From positions 1-64,000 of the forward strand of contig JAWZSN010000023.1 of NCBI GenBank assembly GCA_033875255.1: a stretch of DNA of 64,000 nt, read 5' to 3'. The stretch's first letter is position 1. Every line of letters begins with the position of its first letter. Shown here piece after piece: positions 1 through 8,433 of the stretch. Source of the stretch: Marinimicrococcus sp033875255 (GTDB taxonomy: Bacteria; Pseudomonadota; Alphaproteobacteria; Geminicoccales; Geminicoccaceae). Both the position numbers and the translations under genes were made by a program. The notes beneath the pieces were generated by a model. The model was given only the letters and a program-made list of their open reading frames with translations. It did no database searches and was not told the DNA's origin.

Positions 1-2
1 CG

Positions 3-158
3 CTGATCCGCTGGTCAGTCCAGGAAATCCGACGCATCGCCACCCGCCTCGCACGGGCGCGTATCGAACCGTCATGCATCATCGCCTGCTCGCTCTGGCG
101 ACGAGCACACCAGGCCGCCGCACGACGAGCACATCCCAAATCAAAAACGCAACTGTAA
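3..158 (+). pseudogene. C-terminal fragment of a DDE-type transposase
   Basis: An open frame enters from the left edge and stops at TAA 156-158. It encodes about 51 residues with a WSVQEIRR segment followed by CSLWRRAHQAAARRAH and a basic tail. This pattern, an 'EIRR' helix and then a W-R-R-x-H-Q-A-x-A-R-R end, resembles the carboxyl terminus of DDE transposases of the IS701-like type. I know this by recall and have not run a search. The rest of the gene lies outside the window, so intactness cannot be judged. It abuts the IS110-like remnant on the opposite strand, which suggests an insertion-sequence graveyard. Confidence 0.5.
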
Positions 159-169
159 TGCTAGGGTGA

Positions 170-599
170 TGCCGGCGCTGGGACGGGCCAGCAGCGGGCA
201 GGGCGACAGGGCGGGCGATGGCCGGATCGCCGACCAGGCTGTCGGGGACCTGCCCGGGCTTGCGCCGTCCCTGCGAGACGCCGCGGCCGCGCCAGGCAAG
301 GATCGCGCGCAGCTGCTCGACCGGCGCCGCCCGTTGCAGCCGCCAGCATGGACCGGAACCGGTGCAGGCTCTCGAGCTCGAGCGGTGCGAGCGGTGTGCC
401 GGGCCGCGGGACCGCTTCGGCGTCTGGCTCCGCAGCATGTCTCCATAGCCACCACACAGGCCGGCAGTGCCGCCGTCGAAGCGAGGAGCATCTCGCGCCG
501 CATCCAGCACCGGAGCGTCGCCGTTGCATTCTCGTCCAGATCCGGAACCTTTCACCTGGACTTGCCGAGATCGATCGCGAGCAGCTCGACGATCATCAT
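170..599 (-). pseudogene. Degraded IS110-family transposase
   Basis: Read on the minus strand from ATG at 599, the frame begins MMIVELLAIDLGKSR and then meets a stop. The IS110 signature LPACVVAMETCCGA appears in a second frame. LESLHRFRSML and then QLRAILAWRGRGVSQGRR appear in further frames. These match, in the right order, the N-terminal RuvC-like start (AIDLGKS), the LPxCxVxMExCxGA block and the LHRxRxxL...LRAIL block of IS110 transposases. At least two frameshifts and one stop break the gene, and it ends about 150 residues in, so it is non-functional. It meets the other transposase fragment near position 160. Family assignment is good; the boundaries are approximate. Confidence 0.6.
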
Positions 600-783
600 C
601 CGCTCGTTCTTCTTGAGACCGGCGCATCCCGCCGGGTGCGGCCGGGGAGGGCCAGCCCAGCCCAGCCCAGCCCATGAAAAGGCGTGTGCAGCGCCTTACG
701 GGTTTCCGTTGTCACAGGAAGGTACCGCCGCTCGGCCGGTTGCCGCAGTTTCCCGCCGTCGATTCCCGCAGAACGGCGCTGGA
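600..783. other. Gene-free stretch with short GCCCA tandem repeat
   Basis: No convincing gene is seen between the IS110 remnant and the pilus genes. Positions 651-674 are a run of the pentamer CCAGC/GCCCA. No promoter or terminator is evident. Several long frames cross this area, but they are GC-rich shadows with no recognisable motif. Confidence 0.5.
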
Positions 784-1362
784 CTAGGGTTCGGCGCGGA
801 AGTCGATCTGCCCGAATCGGGGGCGCTGATAGGATCGGGCGTAGAGAGCCTGGGGACCGCGCAGGATCAGCCCGACCAGCGGCTGGATGGTGACCATCGC
901 CTCGGCGACCACGAGCCTCTCGCCGCGCGCCACGGCGATATCGCCGCCCAGCGTCGCGCCACCGCCGGCCCTGCCGATCCGGCTCGCTTGGCTTCCATCC
1001 GCTTCCTGCCAGATCACGCGAGCACCCTTTCCGTCTTCGTTGGCGACCAGCGAGAGCAGCAAGCTCGCCTCGTCACCGACCGAGAAGGGCTCGGCAATGA
1101 CGCCCGCGGCGGAGAACACGTCGTCGAGATCGCTGCGCGTGACCGACTCGGACCGGGCGGTGAGATCGGCCAGGGTCGCGGCAATGCGCGTCACCTTGTA
1201 GTCGGCGAGCGCCAGCCAGCCGAGGTCGGCCATGCCCAGCAGCATGAGCATCAGCACCGGCATCACCAGCGCCGCTTCCACCGCGATGACGCCGCGCCGG
1301 GCGGCGGCGAGGCCGCCGGCGACCCGCCGGGTGAGGCCGGTCCGCAGCCGGCAGCCGGTCAC
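784..1362 (-). CDS. TadE-like minor pilin / pilus assembly protein
   Basis: Predicted 192-residue protein. Residues about 20-50 (RRGVIAVEAALVMPVLMLML...) hold the TadE hallmark: a short basic leader, a Gly, a Glu five residues further on, and one hydrophobic helix. The remainder would lie in the periplasm. TadE-family pseudopilins are processed by a TadV-type prepilin peptidase and help assemble Flp/Tad pili. It overlaps the upstream TadE-like gene by 4 bases and is the last gene of a three-gene minus-strand operon. No tad secretion ATPase or flp pilin lies in the window, so this is a detached TadEG-type cluster. The family call is firm; the role in an actual pilus is inferred. Confidence 0.8.
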   Translation of the reverse strand: MTGCRLRTGLTRRVAGGLAAARRGVIAVEAALVMPVLMLMLLGMADLGWLALADYKVTRIAATLADLTARSESVTRSDLDDVFSAAGVIAEPFSVGDEASLLLSLVANEDGKGARVIWQEADGSQASRIGRAGGGATLGGDIAVARGERLVVAEAMVTIQPLVGLILRGPQALYARSYQRPRFGQIDFRAEP

Positions 1363-1943
1363 GGTGCTGCCTCGAAGGGCTCGTTGCGCACGGCGAGGCT
1401 GGTGCGCAAGGTGAGCGTGCCGCCGGGGACCAGCGCGCCGACCATCGGCACGATCGGCCGCCAGTCATAGCTGATCCGGTAGAGCACCACCTCGCTGGCC
1501 CCGCCCGCGCCCGTCCGGCCCATGTCGGCGTCCCACTTGCCGTTGCCGTTGGCGTCCTGGAACGGCTCGAGCGGGTCGTGCCGGCCGTTGCCGTCGAGAT
1601 CGATCCAGGTTTCCGGGCGGCCGATCGAATCGAAGCTGGGATAGACCAGCGTGTCGATCTCGAGGCGCGCAGGGTCGAGCAGCGACCCCGTCGCCTCGCC
1701 GACCGTCAGTCGGATCAGCTGCTCCCGCGACACGCCCGGGGGGGAACTACCGAGGATCCCGGCGCGGGCAGCGTTGCTGGCGCCGGCCTGGAGCAGGACG
1801 TTGCCGGTGAACAGCAGCGCAAGCTCGAAGAAGCCGACCAGCAGGAGCAGCAGGGCCGGTGCCACCAGGGCGAAATCGACGGCGGCGACGCCGCGCCGGT
1901 CGAGTGGCCCACCTGCATGGGAGCGGGAGCGTGCCGGCATCAC
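1359..1943 (-). CDS. TadE-like pilus protein with calcium-loop-like insert
   Basis: Predicted 194-residue protein. The basic leader and single helix (RRGVAAVDFALVAPALLLLL, about residues 15-35) are TadE-like, but the usual Glu at the +5 position is Asp. Around residues 115-140 there are two Asp/Asn/Gly-rich loops, DLDGNGRHD and DANGNGKWD, separated by a PLEPF link. These resemble dockerin or thrombospondin-type-3 calcium loops. It is co-transcribed with the TadG-like gene upstream (2-base gap) and the second TadE-like gene downstream (4-base overlap). Membrane-anchored with a periplasmic domain; calcium binding is an inference from the loop pattern only. Confidence 0.78.
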   Translation of the reverse strand: MMPARSRSHAGGPLDRRGVAAVDFALVAPALLLLLVGFFELALLFTGNVLLQAGASNAARAGILGSSPPGVSREQLIRLTVGEATGSLLDPARLEIDTLVYPSFDSIGRPETWIDLDGNGRHDPLEPFQDANGNGKWDADMGRTGAGGASEVVLYRISYDWRPIVPMVGALVPGGTLTLRTSLAVRNEPFEAAP

Positions 1944-1945
1944 CG

Positions 1946-3199
1946 CTACTCGACCAGCCGCAGCGCGCTCAGCCGGTTGCCGATCTGGCGAAACGCGGCG
2001 CGCAGATCCTCGGGCGTGGGGCTCTCGTAATGACTGCTGGCGTCCGAGGCGCAGGCACGCATCATCGGCTCGACCGACGAGGGTGCCTGGAAGGTGATGG
2101 TGAAGACCAGATAGCCCCGGTCCTTCATGCGCTGGCAGAGGATCTGCAGGTTGGCATCCGCTTGAACCGGGGTGGCCTCGTCATAGTCCTGGCTGACGTT
2201 CTCGCCGTCGGTCATGATGACGACGGCTTTGTCGGCGCGGTCGTCGTCCGGCAGGGGCGAGGCGGGATCGCCCCAGAGCCCCTGCCAGCGCTCGGAGAGC
2301 ACCCGCCAGCCCCAGCGGGCGCCCATGTCGATCCGCGTGGTCCCGTTAGCGTTCAGCCTCTTGATCGCATCGACGATGTCGCTCTTCTTGCCGGAGAGCG
2401 GCAGGAGCTCACGCGGACAAGGCGGGGTGATGGTATAGGGTCCGTAGACGTTCCTGCCGTCCTTGTTGTGCCAGCCGACCACCGTCAGATCGTCGCTGCG
2501 GCGGAACTTGCCCTCGGAAGGTGGAGCGTCGCTCAGGGCCAGCGGAGAGCCGCGCGATTCAACGCAGCCCTTCCAGCCGGACGGATCCTCGACCCAGCTC
2601 TTGTGCGTCTTGTCGATGTTGACGCGGGCGCTGAACGGCACCACCGCCACCTTGAGCGTCTCGGATTCCTTCTCCTCGCCGAAGAGGATGTCGAGCAGGT
2701 CGCGCGAGGCGTCCTTGAGGTCGGCGAGCTTGCTGCCCTTCATCGAGCCCGTGCTGTCGAGCACCAGTGCCAGCTCGAGGCCGCGAGTCTCGCGCTGCGC
2801 CACGGCACGCGCCTCCACGGTAACCTCGCCGGCGCCGATCAGCGACATGACCACCATCGGCAGCTCGGCCCGCGCCAGGATCTCCACCCGGCCCTGGTCG
2901 AGGGCGGTGACGTTCACGTCGAGCAGTGTCGAGCGCAGATAGGCGTCGGGAAAGTTGGCCTCGAGCAGACGCCCGGCGTTGCTCTTCATCTCGCTGAGGT
3001 CGGCGCCCTGGGCGCTGGCGAGCGCTGCCGCGTCGACCGCCTCGGCAAGGCGGCTGCGCACCAGGTAGATCCGGGCACCGTCGAGGGCCAGGCCCATGCT
3101 CACGGCAATCGGCAGGATGAGCAGTGCCGTCAGGGCGACCACCGAGGCGCTGCGGTCTGTCCGCAGACGGACTCGGCGGTGACAGGCGCGGATCGACAT
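1946..3199 (-). CDS. TadG-like protein with von Willebrand A domain
   Basis: Predicted 417-residue protein. An N-terminal helix follows an Arg-rich start (residues about 15-45, ALTALLILPIAVSMGLAL), the TadG/TadE-type anchor. A VWA domain starts near residue 145 with LALVLDSTGSMKGS, a DxTxS-type MIDAS. A later VVIMTDGEN strand supplies another MIDAS-associated Asp. The C terminus (IGNRLSALRLVE) is typical of TadG-like proteins. In the family these are envelope proteins involved in Tad/Flp pilus assembly or adhesion. It is the first gene of the operon with two TadE-like genes downstream. Confidence 0.85.
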   Translation of the reverse strand: MSIRACHRRVRLRTDRSASVVALTALLILPIAVSMGLALDGARIYLVRSRLAEAVDAAALASAQGADLSEMKSNAGRLLEANFPDAYLRSTLLDVNVTALDQGRVEILARAELPMVVMSLIGAGEVTVEARAVAQRETRGLELALVLDSTGSMKGSKLADLKDASRDLLDILFGEEKESETLKVAVVPFSARVNIDKTHKSWVEDPSGWKGCVESRGSPLALSDAPPSEGKFRRSDDLTVVGWHNKDGRNVYGPYTITPPCPRELLPLSGKKSDIVDAIKRLNANGTTRIDMGARWGWRVLSERWQGLWGDPASPLPDDDRADKAVVIMTDGENVSQDYDEATPVQADANLQILCQRMKDRGYLVFTITFQAPSSVEPMMRACASDASSHYESPTPEDLRAAFRQIGNRLSALRLVE

Positions 3200-3331
3200 C
3201 GGTCCCTCGCTCGCATCGGCGACGGCCCGATCTTGCCTGCTGTGGATTAACGGGGCGTTAAGAGCTGGCTTCGCCCAAGGCGTCGGCCATACCGGAGGAT
3301 GCTCAGATGCAGCGCCCGGGCGGCGCCGCGC

Positions 3332-4069
3332 TCAGATGCCGGCCGCCTCCTGGAGCGCCTCGCGGGCGAGCAGTCTCACCTGCTGCTTGTCCGGCAGGCC
3401 GATCAGCCCCTCCTTTCTGAGCAGCGTGAATGTCCGGCTCACCGTCTCGATGGTGAGGCCCAGATAGTCGGCGATGTCGGTGCGATTGAGCGGCAGCGCG
3501 AGTGAAGCGTCATGCTCGCTGCCGACCCGTCCCGCCAGCTGCAGGACGAAGCTCGCGACGCGCTCGCGGGCGGTCTTGCGGCCGAGCAGCAACATCTGCT
3601 CCTGGGCGGCTGCAAGCTCGGAGGAGGCGCGCCCGAGCAGCTCGTGCTCGAGAGCCGGGAACTCGTCGAGGAGCCGGAGGAACTGGCGCCGCGGGAACCG
3701 GCACAGGGTCGTGCCGCTTATCGCCTCAGCGCCGAACACGTAGGTGCTGCCGTAAGCCAGCCCGAGGAAGTCGCCAGGCAGGAGATAGCCGGTGATCTGC
3801 CGCCGCCCGTCGCTCATCAGCTTGAAGAGCTTGAGAGCACCGCCCGTCACGGTGAAGACGTCCTCGGCAGGGTCGCCCTCATGAAACAGCGTCTGGCCGG
3901 GCTCCAGGCGCCGCCCGGAGGCGATCGCCGCGAGTGCCGGCAGCTCGGTGCTGCGCAGGGCGCCGCACACGGAGAGACCGCGGACCTCGCACTCCTCGCA
4001 AAGCGCCTTGGCGCAGCCGGCGCCGCCCGGCTTCCACTCGTCGAGTGACAACGCCACTTCTCCTGCCAT
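3332..4069 (-). CDS. fnrL: FnrL-like oxygen-sensing Crp/Fnr regulator
   Basis: Predicted 245 residues from the ATG at 4069; the longer frame adds a leader with no support. N-terminal cysteines C19, C24, C27 and C35 (CEECEVRGLSVC, a C-x2-C-x7-C pattern) and a central C123 match the ligands of an oxygen-labile [4Fe-4S] cluster in FnrL proteins. Residues about 40-150 form a cyclic-nucleotide-like beta barrel. The C-terminal HTH ends in TIETVSRTF, carrying the E..SR recognition residues that read TTGA half-sites. A perfect dyad TTGACGTGGGTCAA lies 38 bases upstream of the start, suggesting self-regulation. The fixGHIS operon in this window carries a matching box. The name rests on the cysteine pattern, not a phylogeny. 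Confidence 0.88.
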   Translation of the reverse strand: MAGEVALSLDEWKPGGAGCAKALCEECEVRGLSVCGALRSTELPALAAIASGRRLEPGQTLFHEGDPAEDVFTVTGGALKLFKLMSDGRRQITGYLLPGDFLGLAYGSTYVFGAEAISGTTLCRFPRRQFLRLLDEFPALEHELLGRASSELAAAQEQMLLLGRKTARERVASFVLQLAGRVGSEHDASLALPLNRTDIADYLGLTIETVSRTFTLLRKEGLIGLPDKQQVRLLAREALQEAAGI

Positions 4070-4106
4070 GAAGCTGCGGCTACAGGGGAAGAGTAAAGTG
4101 CGGAGG

Positions 4107-4120
4107 TTGACGTGGGTCAA
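4107..4120. promoter_or_regulatory. FNR/FixK-type box between fnrL and divergent gene
   Basis: TTGACGTGGGTCAA is a perfect dyad with TTGA/TCAA ends and a 6-base core, the FNR/FixK/ANR recognition pattern. It lies 38 bases before the fnrL start and 59 bases before the GTG of the divergent gene at 4179, so it could serve both. Centred near -41.5 it would activate the rightward gene. Confidence 0.75.
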
Positions 4121-4178
4121 TGAGCGTCTCGTCACACCCCGACAGGCTCGGTGAGGGGCAGACGAAGGAGGCGGCTCG

Positions 4179-4703
4179 GTGGGCGTCGGATCGATAGCGG
4201 GCTGGGCATGGCGCTGCCTTGCGGCGAGCGAGACCCATCTCGCCTATCCGCTGTTGGTGGCAACCGGCAGTCCTCTCTCTCCGGCCGACTGGCGAGATGT
4301 CGCGCAGCGGTGGCTGGCCGATGCCGGTTCATCAGCGCAGGGTATCGGCGTGCTGACAGCCCGGGGCGGGGTGATTCTCGGCCTGTTCTTCTATCGCTGC
4401 GTGCCGGGCGTTCGGCAGCTGGACGTGCCGGTGCTGCGCGCGATCGAGCTTACCGGCCGGGCCCGCACCACGGCGGCGCTCATCGAGGTGCTGGAAGGGC
4501 TTGCCGCCGAGCTGGGCTGCCGGCGGGTCGTGCTGGCACCGTCCGGCGACCCAGCCGGCGCTGGCGAGCTCGACGACCGGCTCGAAGCGGTGGGCGAGGA
4601 GCTCGGCCTGGTGCGGGAGGGCAGGGTTTGGCGGCGCGAGGTGGCGCAGGTCTCGCGGGAAGCCGGCTGCCGCGTTCCGGCGGGCAGCACGCACCGCATC
4701 TAG
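4179..4703 (+). CDS. Hypothetical protein, possibly GNAT-like
   Basis: Predicted 174-residue protein with no family I can name. The GTG start at 4179 is preceded by GAAGGAG at 4164-4170, a well-placed ribosome site. Residues about 60-130 (strand RGGVILGLFFYR, then VLRAIELTGR, then a helix ending LAAELGCRRVVLAP) are laid out like the core of an acetyltransferase, but the acetyl-CoA loop R/Q-x-x-G-x-G/A is not present. It is divergent from fnrL and shares the intergenic FNR box, so it may be oxygen-regulated. It ends about 70 bases before the oligopeptidase gene, which runs the same way. Function unknown. Confidence 0.6.
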   Translation: MGVGSIAGWAWRCLAASETHLAYPLLVATGSPLSPADWRDVAQRWLADAGSSAQGIGVLTARGGVILGLFFYRCVPGVRQLDVPVLRAIELTGRARTTAALIEVLEGLAAELGCRRVVLAPSGDPAGAGELDDRLEAVGEELGLVREGRVWRREVAQVSREAGCRVPAGSTHRI

Positions 4704-4772
4704 GGCCGGTTGCCCGCGGCGTCGCCGGGGGCCATTTTGCGGAGAGCCTTCCACCAGCACCCCCGGAACGTC

Positions 4773-6830
4773 ATGACCTTGCCCCAGCCGCCGCGCGCCG
4801 AGCCCCGCCCCCTGGTCCACGAGCGCTTCGGCGTGAGCTGGCCGGACGACTGGGCATGGCTGCGCGACCCGGCCTATCCCGAGGTGCGTGATCCGGCGAT
4901 CCGCGCCTATCTGGAGGCGGAGAACGGCTATTTCGACGCGGTGATGGCGCCGCACGAGGCGCTGGTCGAGGCGCTGCATGCCGAGCTCAAGGGGCGTCTC
5001 AAGGAGGATGACGCCTCGGTGCCGGTGCGGGACGGGGCCTTCGACTATCACTGGAGCTTTGCCTCCGGCTCCCAGTACCGCGCCTGGTACCGCCGCGCCC
5101 TCGAGGCCGCCGAGCCGGAGCTGGTGCTCGACGAGAATCTCCTGGCCGAGGGCAAAAGCTTTTTCAACCTGCGCTCGCTGGCACCCAGCCCCGACGGCAG
5201 GCTTGCGGCCTACACCACCGACGAGGACGGCTCGGAGCGGTACTGGCTGGCGGTGCGCGACCTCGCGGCCGGCATCCAGCTCGAGCACCAGGTCGGCAAC
5301 ACGAGCGGTGCGTGCGTCTGGGCGGCCGACAGCCGCACCCTCTTCTATGTCGAGCTCAATGACAGCCTGCGGCCGTTCCGGGTGCGCGCGCACCATCTGG
5401 GCGAGGCGCAGGCCGAGGACCGGATCGTTTACGAGGAGGCCGACCCCGCCTTCTTCGTGTCGCTCGGCAAGACACGCGACGACCGCTTCGTGATCATCGG
5501 CACCGGGACCCACGTCACCACCGAGCTCATGGTGGTGCCGGCCGACCGGCCTGACGCGGCGCCGCGCATCGTGGCGGCGCGGCGCGAAGGCCACCGCTAC
5601 GGCCTCGATCACGCGCATGGCCGGTTCTGGATCACCACCAACGACGTCCACGAGAATTTCCGTCTCGTCTCGGCGCCGGCCGGGGATCCGGTCGAGGCGA
5701 ACTGGCAGGAGGTGCTGCCGGGCAGCGAGCATCGCTATCTGCTCCGCGTCGACTGCTTTGCCGATTTCCTGGTGCTCTCCGAGCGGGTCGACGGCCTGGC
5801 CGACATCCGCGTGCGCACCTATGACGGGCACGAGCACGTTCTCGACTTCCCCGAGAAGGTCTGCACCGTCGCGGTCGGCGACAACCGTACCTTCGCCACC
5901 GACCGGCTGCGGGTCCACTATACCTCGATGATCAGCCCGCCTTCGGTGATCGACTGCGTGGTAGGCACCGGCGAGCTGGTCGTCCGCAAGGTCCAGGAGA
6001 TCCCGTCGGGCTACGACAAGAGCCGCTATGTCACGCGCCGCCTTATGGCGCGCGCACCCGACGGGGTGGAGGTGCCGGTGACCGTCGTTCATCGCGACGA
6101 CTTTCCGGCCGACGGCTCGGGCCGGCTCTTCCTCTACGGCTATGCCGCCTACGGCATGGGCAACGACCCGGCCTTCAACCCGCATCGCCTGTCGCTGCTC
6201 GACCGCGGCTTCTGCTTCGCCTACGCCCATGCCCGCGGCGGGGACGAGATGGGCTGGCGCTGGTACCGCGACGGCAAGCTCGAGAAGAAGGAGAACAGCT
6301 TTTCCGACTTCATCGCCTGTGCCGAGGCGCTGATCGAGGAGGGCTACGCCCGGCCCGGCGCCATCGCCATCCGCGGTGGCAGCGCCGGCGGCATGCTGAT
6401 GGGGGCGGTCGCCAACCGCCGGCCGGAGCTCTGGCGCTGCGTGGTCGCCGACGTCCCCTTCGTCGACGTGCTCAACACCATGCTCGACGCCTCGCTGCCG
6501 CTCACCCCGATCGAGTGGCCGGAATGGGGCGACCCGCTCAACGACGAGGCCGCTTTCAGGCGGATCCTGAGCTACAGCCCCTACGACAATATCCGCCCGC
6601 AGGCCTACCCGCCCATGCTGGTGACCGCCGGCATCAGCGACTCGCGGGTGACCTACTGGGAGCCCGCCAAGTTCGTCGCGCGGCTTCGCGCCACCAAGGC
6701 CGACGACAATCTCCTGCTGCTCAGGACCAACATGGACGCCGGCCATTTCGGCAAGTCGGGCCGCTTCGACGCGCTCAGGGAGCTGGCCGAGCAGTATGTC
6801 TTCGTATTCCGGTGCTTCGGGATGCTGTAG
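4773..6830 (+). CDS. ptrB: Oligopeptidase B (S9 family serine peptidase)
   Basis: Predicted 685 residues, the usual length for oligopeptidase B, which cleaves short peptides after Lys/Arg in the cytoplasm. The N-terminal PPRAEPRPLVHERFGVSWPDDW start and WLRD motif, then a beta-propeller, are followed by an alpha/beta-hydrolase domain. The nucleophile Ser sits in RGGSAGGMLMG (about residue 530), the Asp in GISDSRVTYWEP, and the His in DAGHFGKSGR near the C terminus. I chose ATG 4773 because the homologous block begins at once; the longer frame to 4710 adds an unsupported leader. It stands alone downstream of the FNR-box hypothetical gene. Confidence 0.93.
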   Translation: MTLPQPPRAEPRPLVHERFGVSWPDDWAWLRDPAYPEVRDPAIRAYLEAENGYFDAVMAPHEALVEALHAELKGRLKEDDASVPVRDGAFDYHWSFASGSQYRAWYRRALEAAEPELVLDENLLAEGKSFFNLRSLAPSPDGRLAAYTTDEDGSERYWLAVRDLAAGIQLEHQVGNTSGACVWAADSRTLFYVELNDSLRPFRVRAHHLGEAQAEDRIVYEEADPAFFVSLGKTRDDRFVIIGTGTHVTTELMVVPADRPDAAPRIVAARREGHRYGLDHAHGRFWITTNDVHENFRLVSAPAGDPVEANWQEVLPGSEHRYLLRVDCFADFLVLSERVDGLADIRVRTYDGHEHVLDFPEKVCTVAVGDNRTFATDRLRVHYTSMISPPSVIDCVVGTGELVVRKVQEIPSGYDKSRYVTRRLMARAPDGVEVPVTVVHRDDFPADGSGRLFLYGYAAYGMGNDPAFNPHRLSLLDRGFCFAYAHARGGDEMGWRWYRDGKLEKKENSFSDFIACAEALIEEGYARPGAIAIRGGSAGGMLMGAVANRRPELWRCVVADVPFVDVLNTMLDASLPLTPIEWPEWGDPLNDEAAFRRILSYSPYDNIRPQAYPPMLVTAGISDSRVTYWEPAKFVARLRATKADDNLLLLRTNMDAGHFGKSGRFDALRELAEQYVFVFRCFGML

Positions 6831-7042
6831 CAGCAGGGCGCTGTCTTCGCGTTTCAAGAAGAGGCCGTTGCGGCCCCGCGGGGGTCTGCCGAGGTGAAAG
6901 AATCCGCCAAGGGGCTGCCGCGCCATGTTCCTGCTGCCGCTCAAGGCCGGGTTCCTGGCACCGGAGCCGCCTGCTTCGACGATCCGGCAGGTCTCCGGCA
7001 AGGCAGGCGGCCGAGAGCAGCGGACCTCCTCGGGTGCGCCCT
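6831..7042. other. Short convergent intergenic region
   Basis: About 210 bases between the convergent ends of ptrB and the histidine kinase gene. I see no gene, no clear terminator hairpin with a T-run, and no repeat-family sequence here. Confidence 0.4.
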
Positions 7043-8407
7043 TCAGTCGGCGGCGTGCTCCTGTCCGGGGGCGGCGTGCAGCCGGTGGTGCGGTACGCGG
7101 ATCTCGGCGCGCAGGCCGCCTTCGCGGCGGTTGGCGAGGCGGAGGCTGGCGCCGCCCCGCTCCAGGGCCAGCTCGGCGATGCTCAGGCCGAGCCCGCTGC
7201 CGGGGCCGGCGCGGTGACGGCCACGAAAGAACCGCTCTGTGGCCCGCGCCAGCTCAGCCTCGTCCATGCCCCGCCCCTCGTCCTCGATGGTGATGCGCGC
7301 CTGCCCGCCGGCAAGGCGCAGGCCGCAGCGCACCGTGCCGCCATCCGGCGAATGGGCCAGCGCGTTCTCCAGAAGATTGCGGGCGGCGAGCAGGAACAGG
7401 GCCGGCTGCATGGCAAGGCCGGCGCCCACGAGGGCCGGCTCGACCGTGACCCGCACCGCTGTCCCGCGCGCCCCCTGAAGATCGGCGGCCAGCATCGCGA
7501 ACGCATCGGCAAGGCGTACCTCGCCGCCGGGCTCCGGCTGGCGGGCCTCGGTCTCGGCCGTGTCGAGGAGCTGGCGCACCAGCCGCGAGGTCCGGTCGAC
7601 AGCGCGCACCACCTGCTCGAGGGCTTTGCGGCGCACGGCCTCCTCGTCGCTGGCAAGCGCGATCTGGACTTGTGTCTTGAGCCCTGCCAGCGGGGTGCGC
7701 AGCTCGTGCGCGGCATAGGCGGTGAAGTTGCGCTCGCGCTCGCGGGCGCCGGCGACCCGTGCGAAGAGGCCGTTGAGGGAGCGGATCAGCGGGCGGATCT
7801 CGGCTGCCGGGGCATGCTCGGGCAAGGGGCTGAGATCGGCGGCGCTGCGTTCGCGCAAGCTGGCGGCGACACGGTCGAGCGGCGCCAGGCCGCGCCCCAC
7901 GCTGAGCCAGATGAGGGCGGCCAGCAGCGGCATGACCAGCGAGGCGGGCAGCACCAACCCCTTGATGACGTCGCCGACGAGACCGTCACGGACGCTCATC
8001 TGGTCGCCGACCAGCACCCGCAGGCCAAGCTGCTCGTTCTCCACCGCGAAGACCCGCCACAGCTTGCCGTCGACCACGGTTTCCGTGAAGCCCGCACGAT
8101 GCTCGCCCAGCGGGCCCGCAGGAGCGCTGTCCGAGCGCGCCACCAGGACGCCGTCGAAGGTCCAGATCTGGCAGGAGAGCTGCTGCCGGTCGGGCGCGCC
8201 GAGACGCTTCCATGGAAGCTCGCTGCCGTCGGCAGCGGGCCCGGCCTCGAGGTGGGGGGCGACTTCCCGGCTGGCGACCAGGGAACTTACCATGCGCGCC
8301 GACTCCATCAGCCGGGCGTCGAGGACCCGCTCGACCTCGCTGCGGGTGCCCAGATAGATCCAGCCGATCGCCGAGAGCCAGACCAGGCCGGTGGCGGCGA
8401 GGAGCAC
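7043..8407 (-). CDS. Sensor histidine kinase, QseC/PmrB-like
   Basis: Predicted about 454 residues. Two membrane helices (residues about 1-20 and 150-170) frame a periplasmic sensor of about 125 residues. A HAMP-like linker precedes the H-box ERNFTAYAAHELRTPLAGLK, whose His is the phosphorylation site. The ATPase domain has NLLENALAHS (N box), DEGRGMDE (G1) and GSGLGLSIAE (G2). The listed start is GTG 8407, but the frame continues upstream with SSLRTRLFLV, typical of this family. It reaches a CTG at 8437 that overlaps the regulator's TGA, so the true start is likely upstream and non-canonical. It pairs with the regulator immediately before it. Signal unknown. Confidence 0.88.
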   Translation of the reverse strand: MLLAATGLVWLSAIGWIYLGTRSEVERVLDARLMESARMVSSLVASREVAPHLEAGPAADGSELPWKRLGAPDRQQLSCQIWTFDGVLVARSDSAPAGPLGEHRAGFTETVVDGKLWRVFAVENEQLGLRVLVGDQMSVRDGLVGDVIKGLVLPASLVMPLLAALIWLSVGRGLAPLDRVAASLRERSAADLSPLPEHAPAAEIRPLIRSLNGLFARVAGARERERNFTAYAAHELRTPLAGLKTQVQIALASDEEAVRRKALEQVVRAVDRTSRLVRQLLDTAETEARQPEPGGEVRLADAFAMLAADLQGARGTAVRVTVEPALVGAGLAMQPALFLLAARNLLENALAHSPDGGTVRCGLRLAGGQARITIEDEGRGMDEAELARATERFFRGRHRAGPGSGLGLSIAELALERGGASLRLANRREGGLRAEIRVPHHRLHAAPGQEHAAD

Positions 8408-8433
8408 CAGGAACAGGCGGGTGCGCAGCGAGC

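Noticed and set aside
166..1470. 434-codon plus-strand frame
   Set aside because: It runs over the IS110 remnant and the TadE gene in antisense and has no motif.
4332..7001. 889-codon open frame on the minus strand opposite oligopeptidase B
   Set aside because: It is antisense to a well-motifed gene, has no recognisable domain and is a GC-skew shadow.
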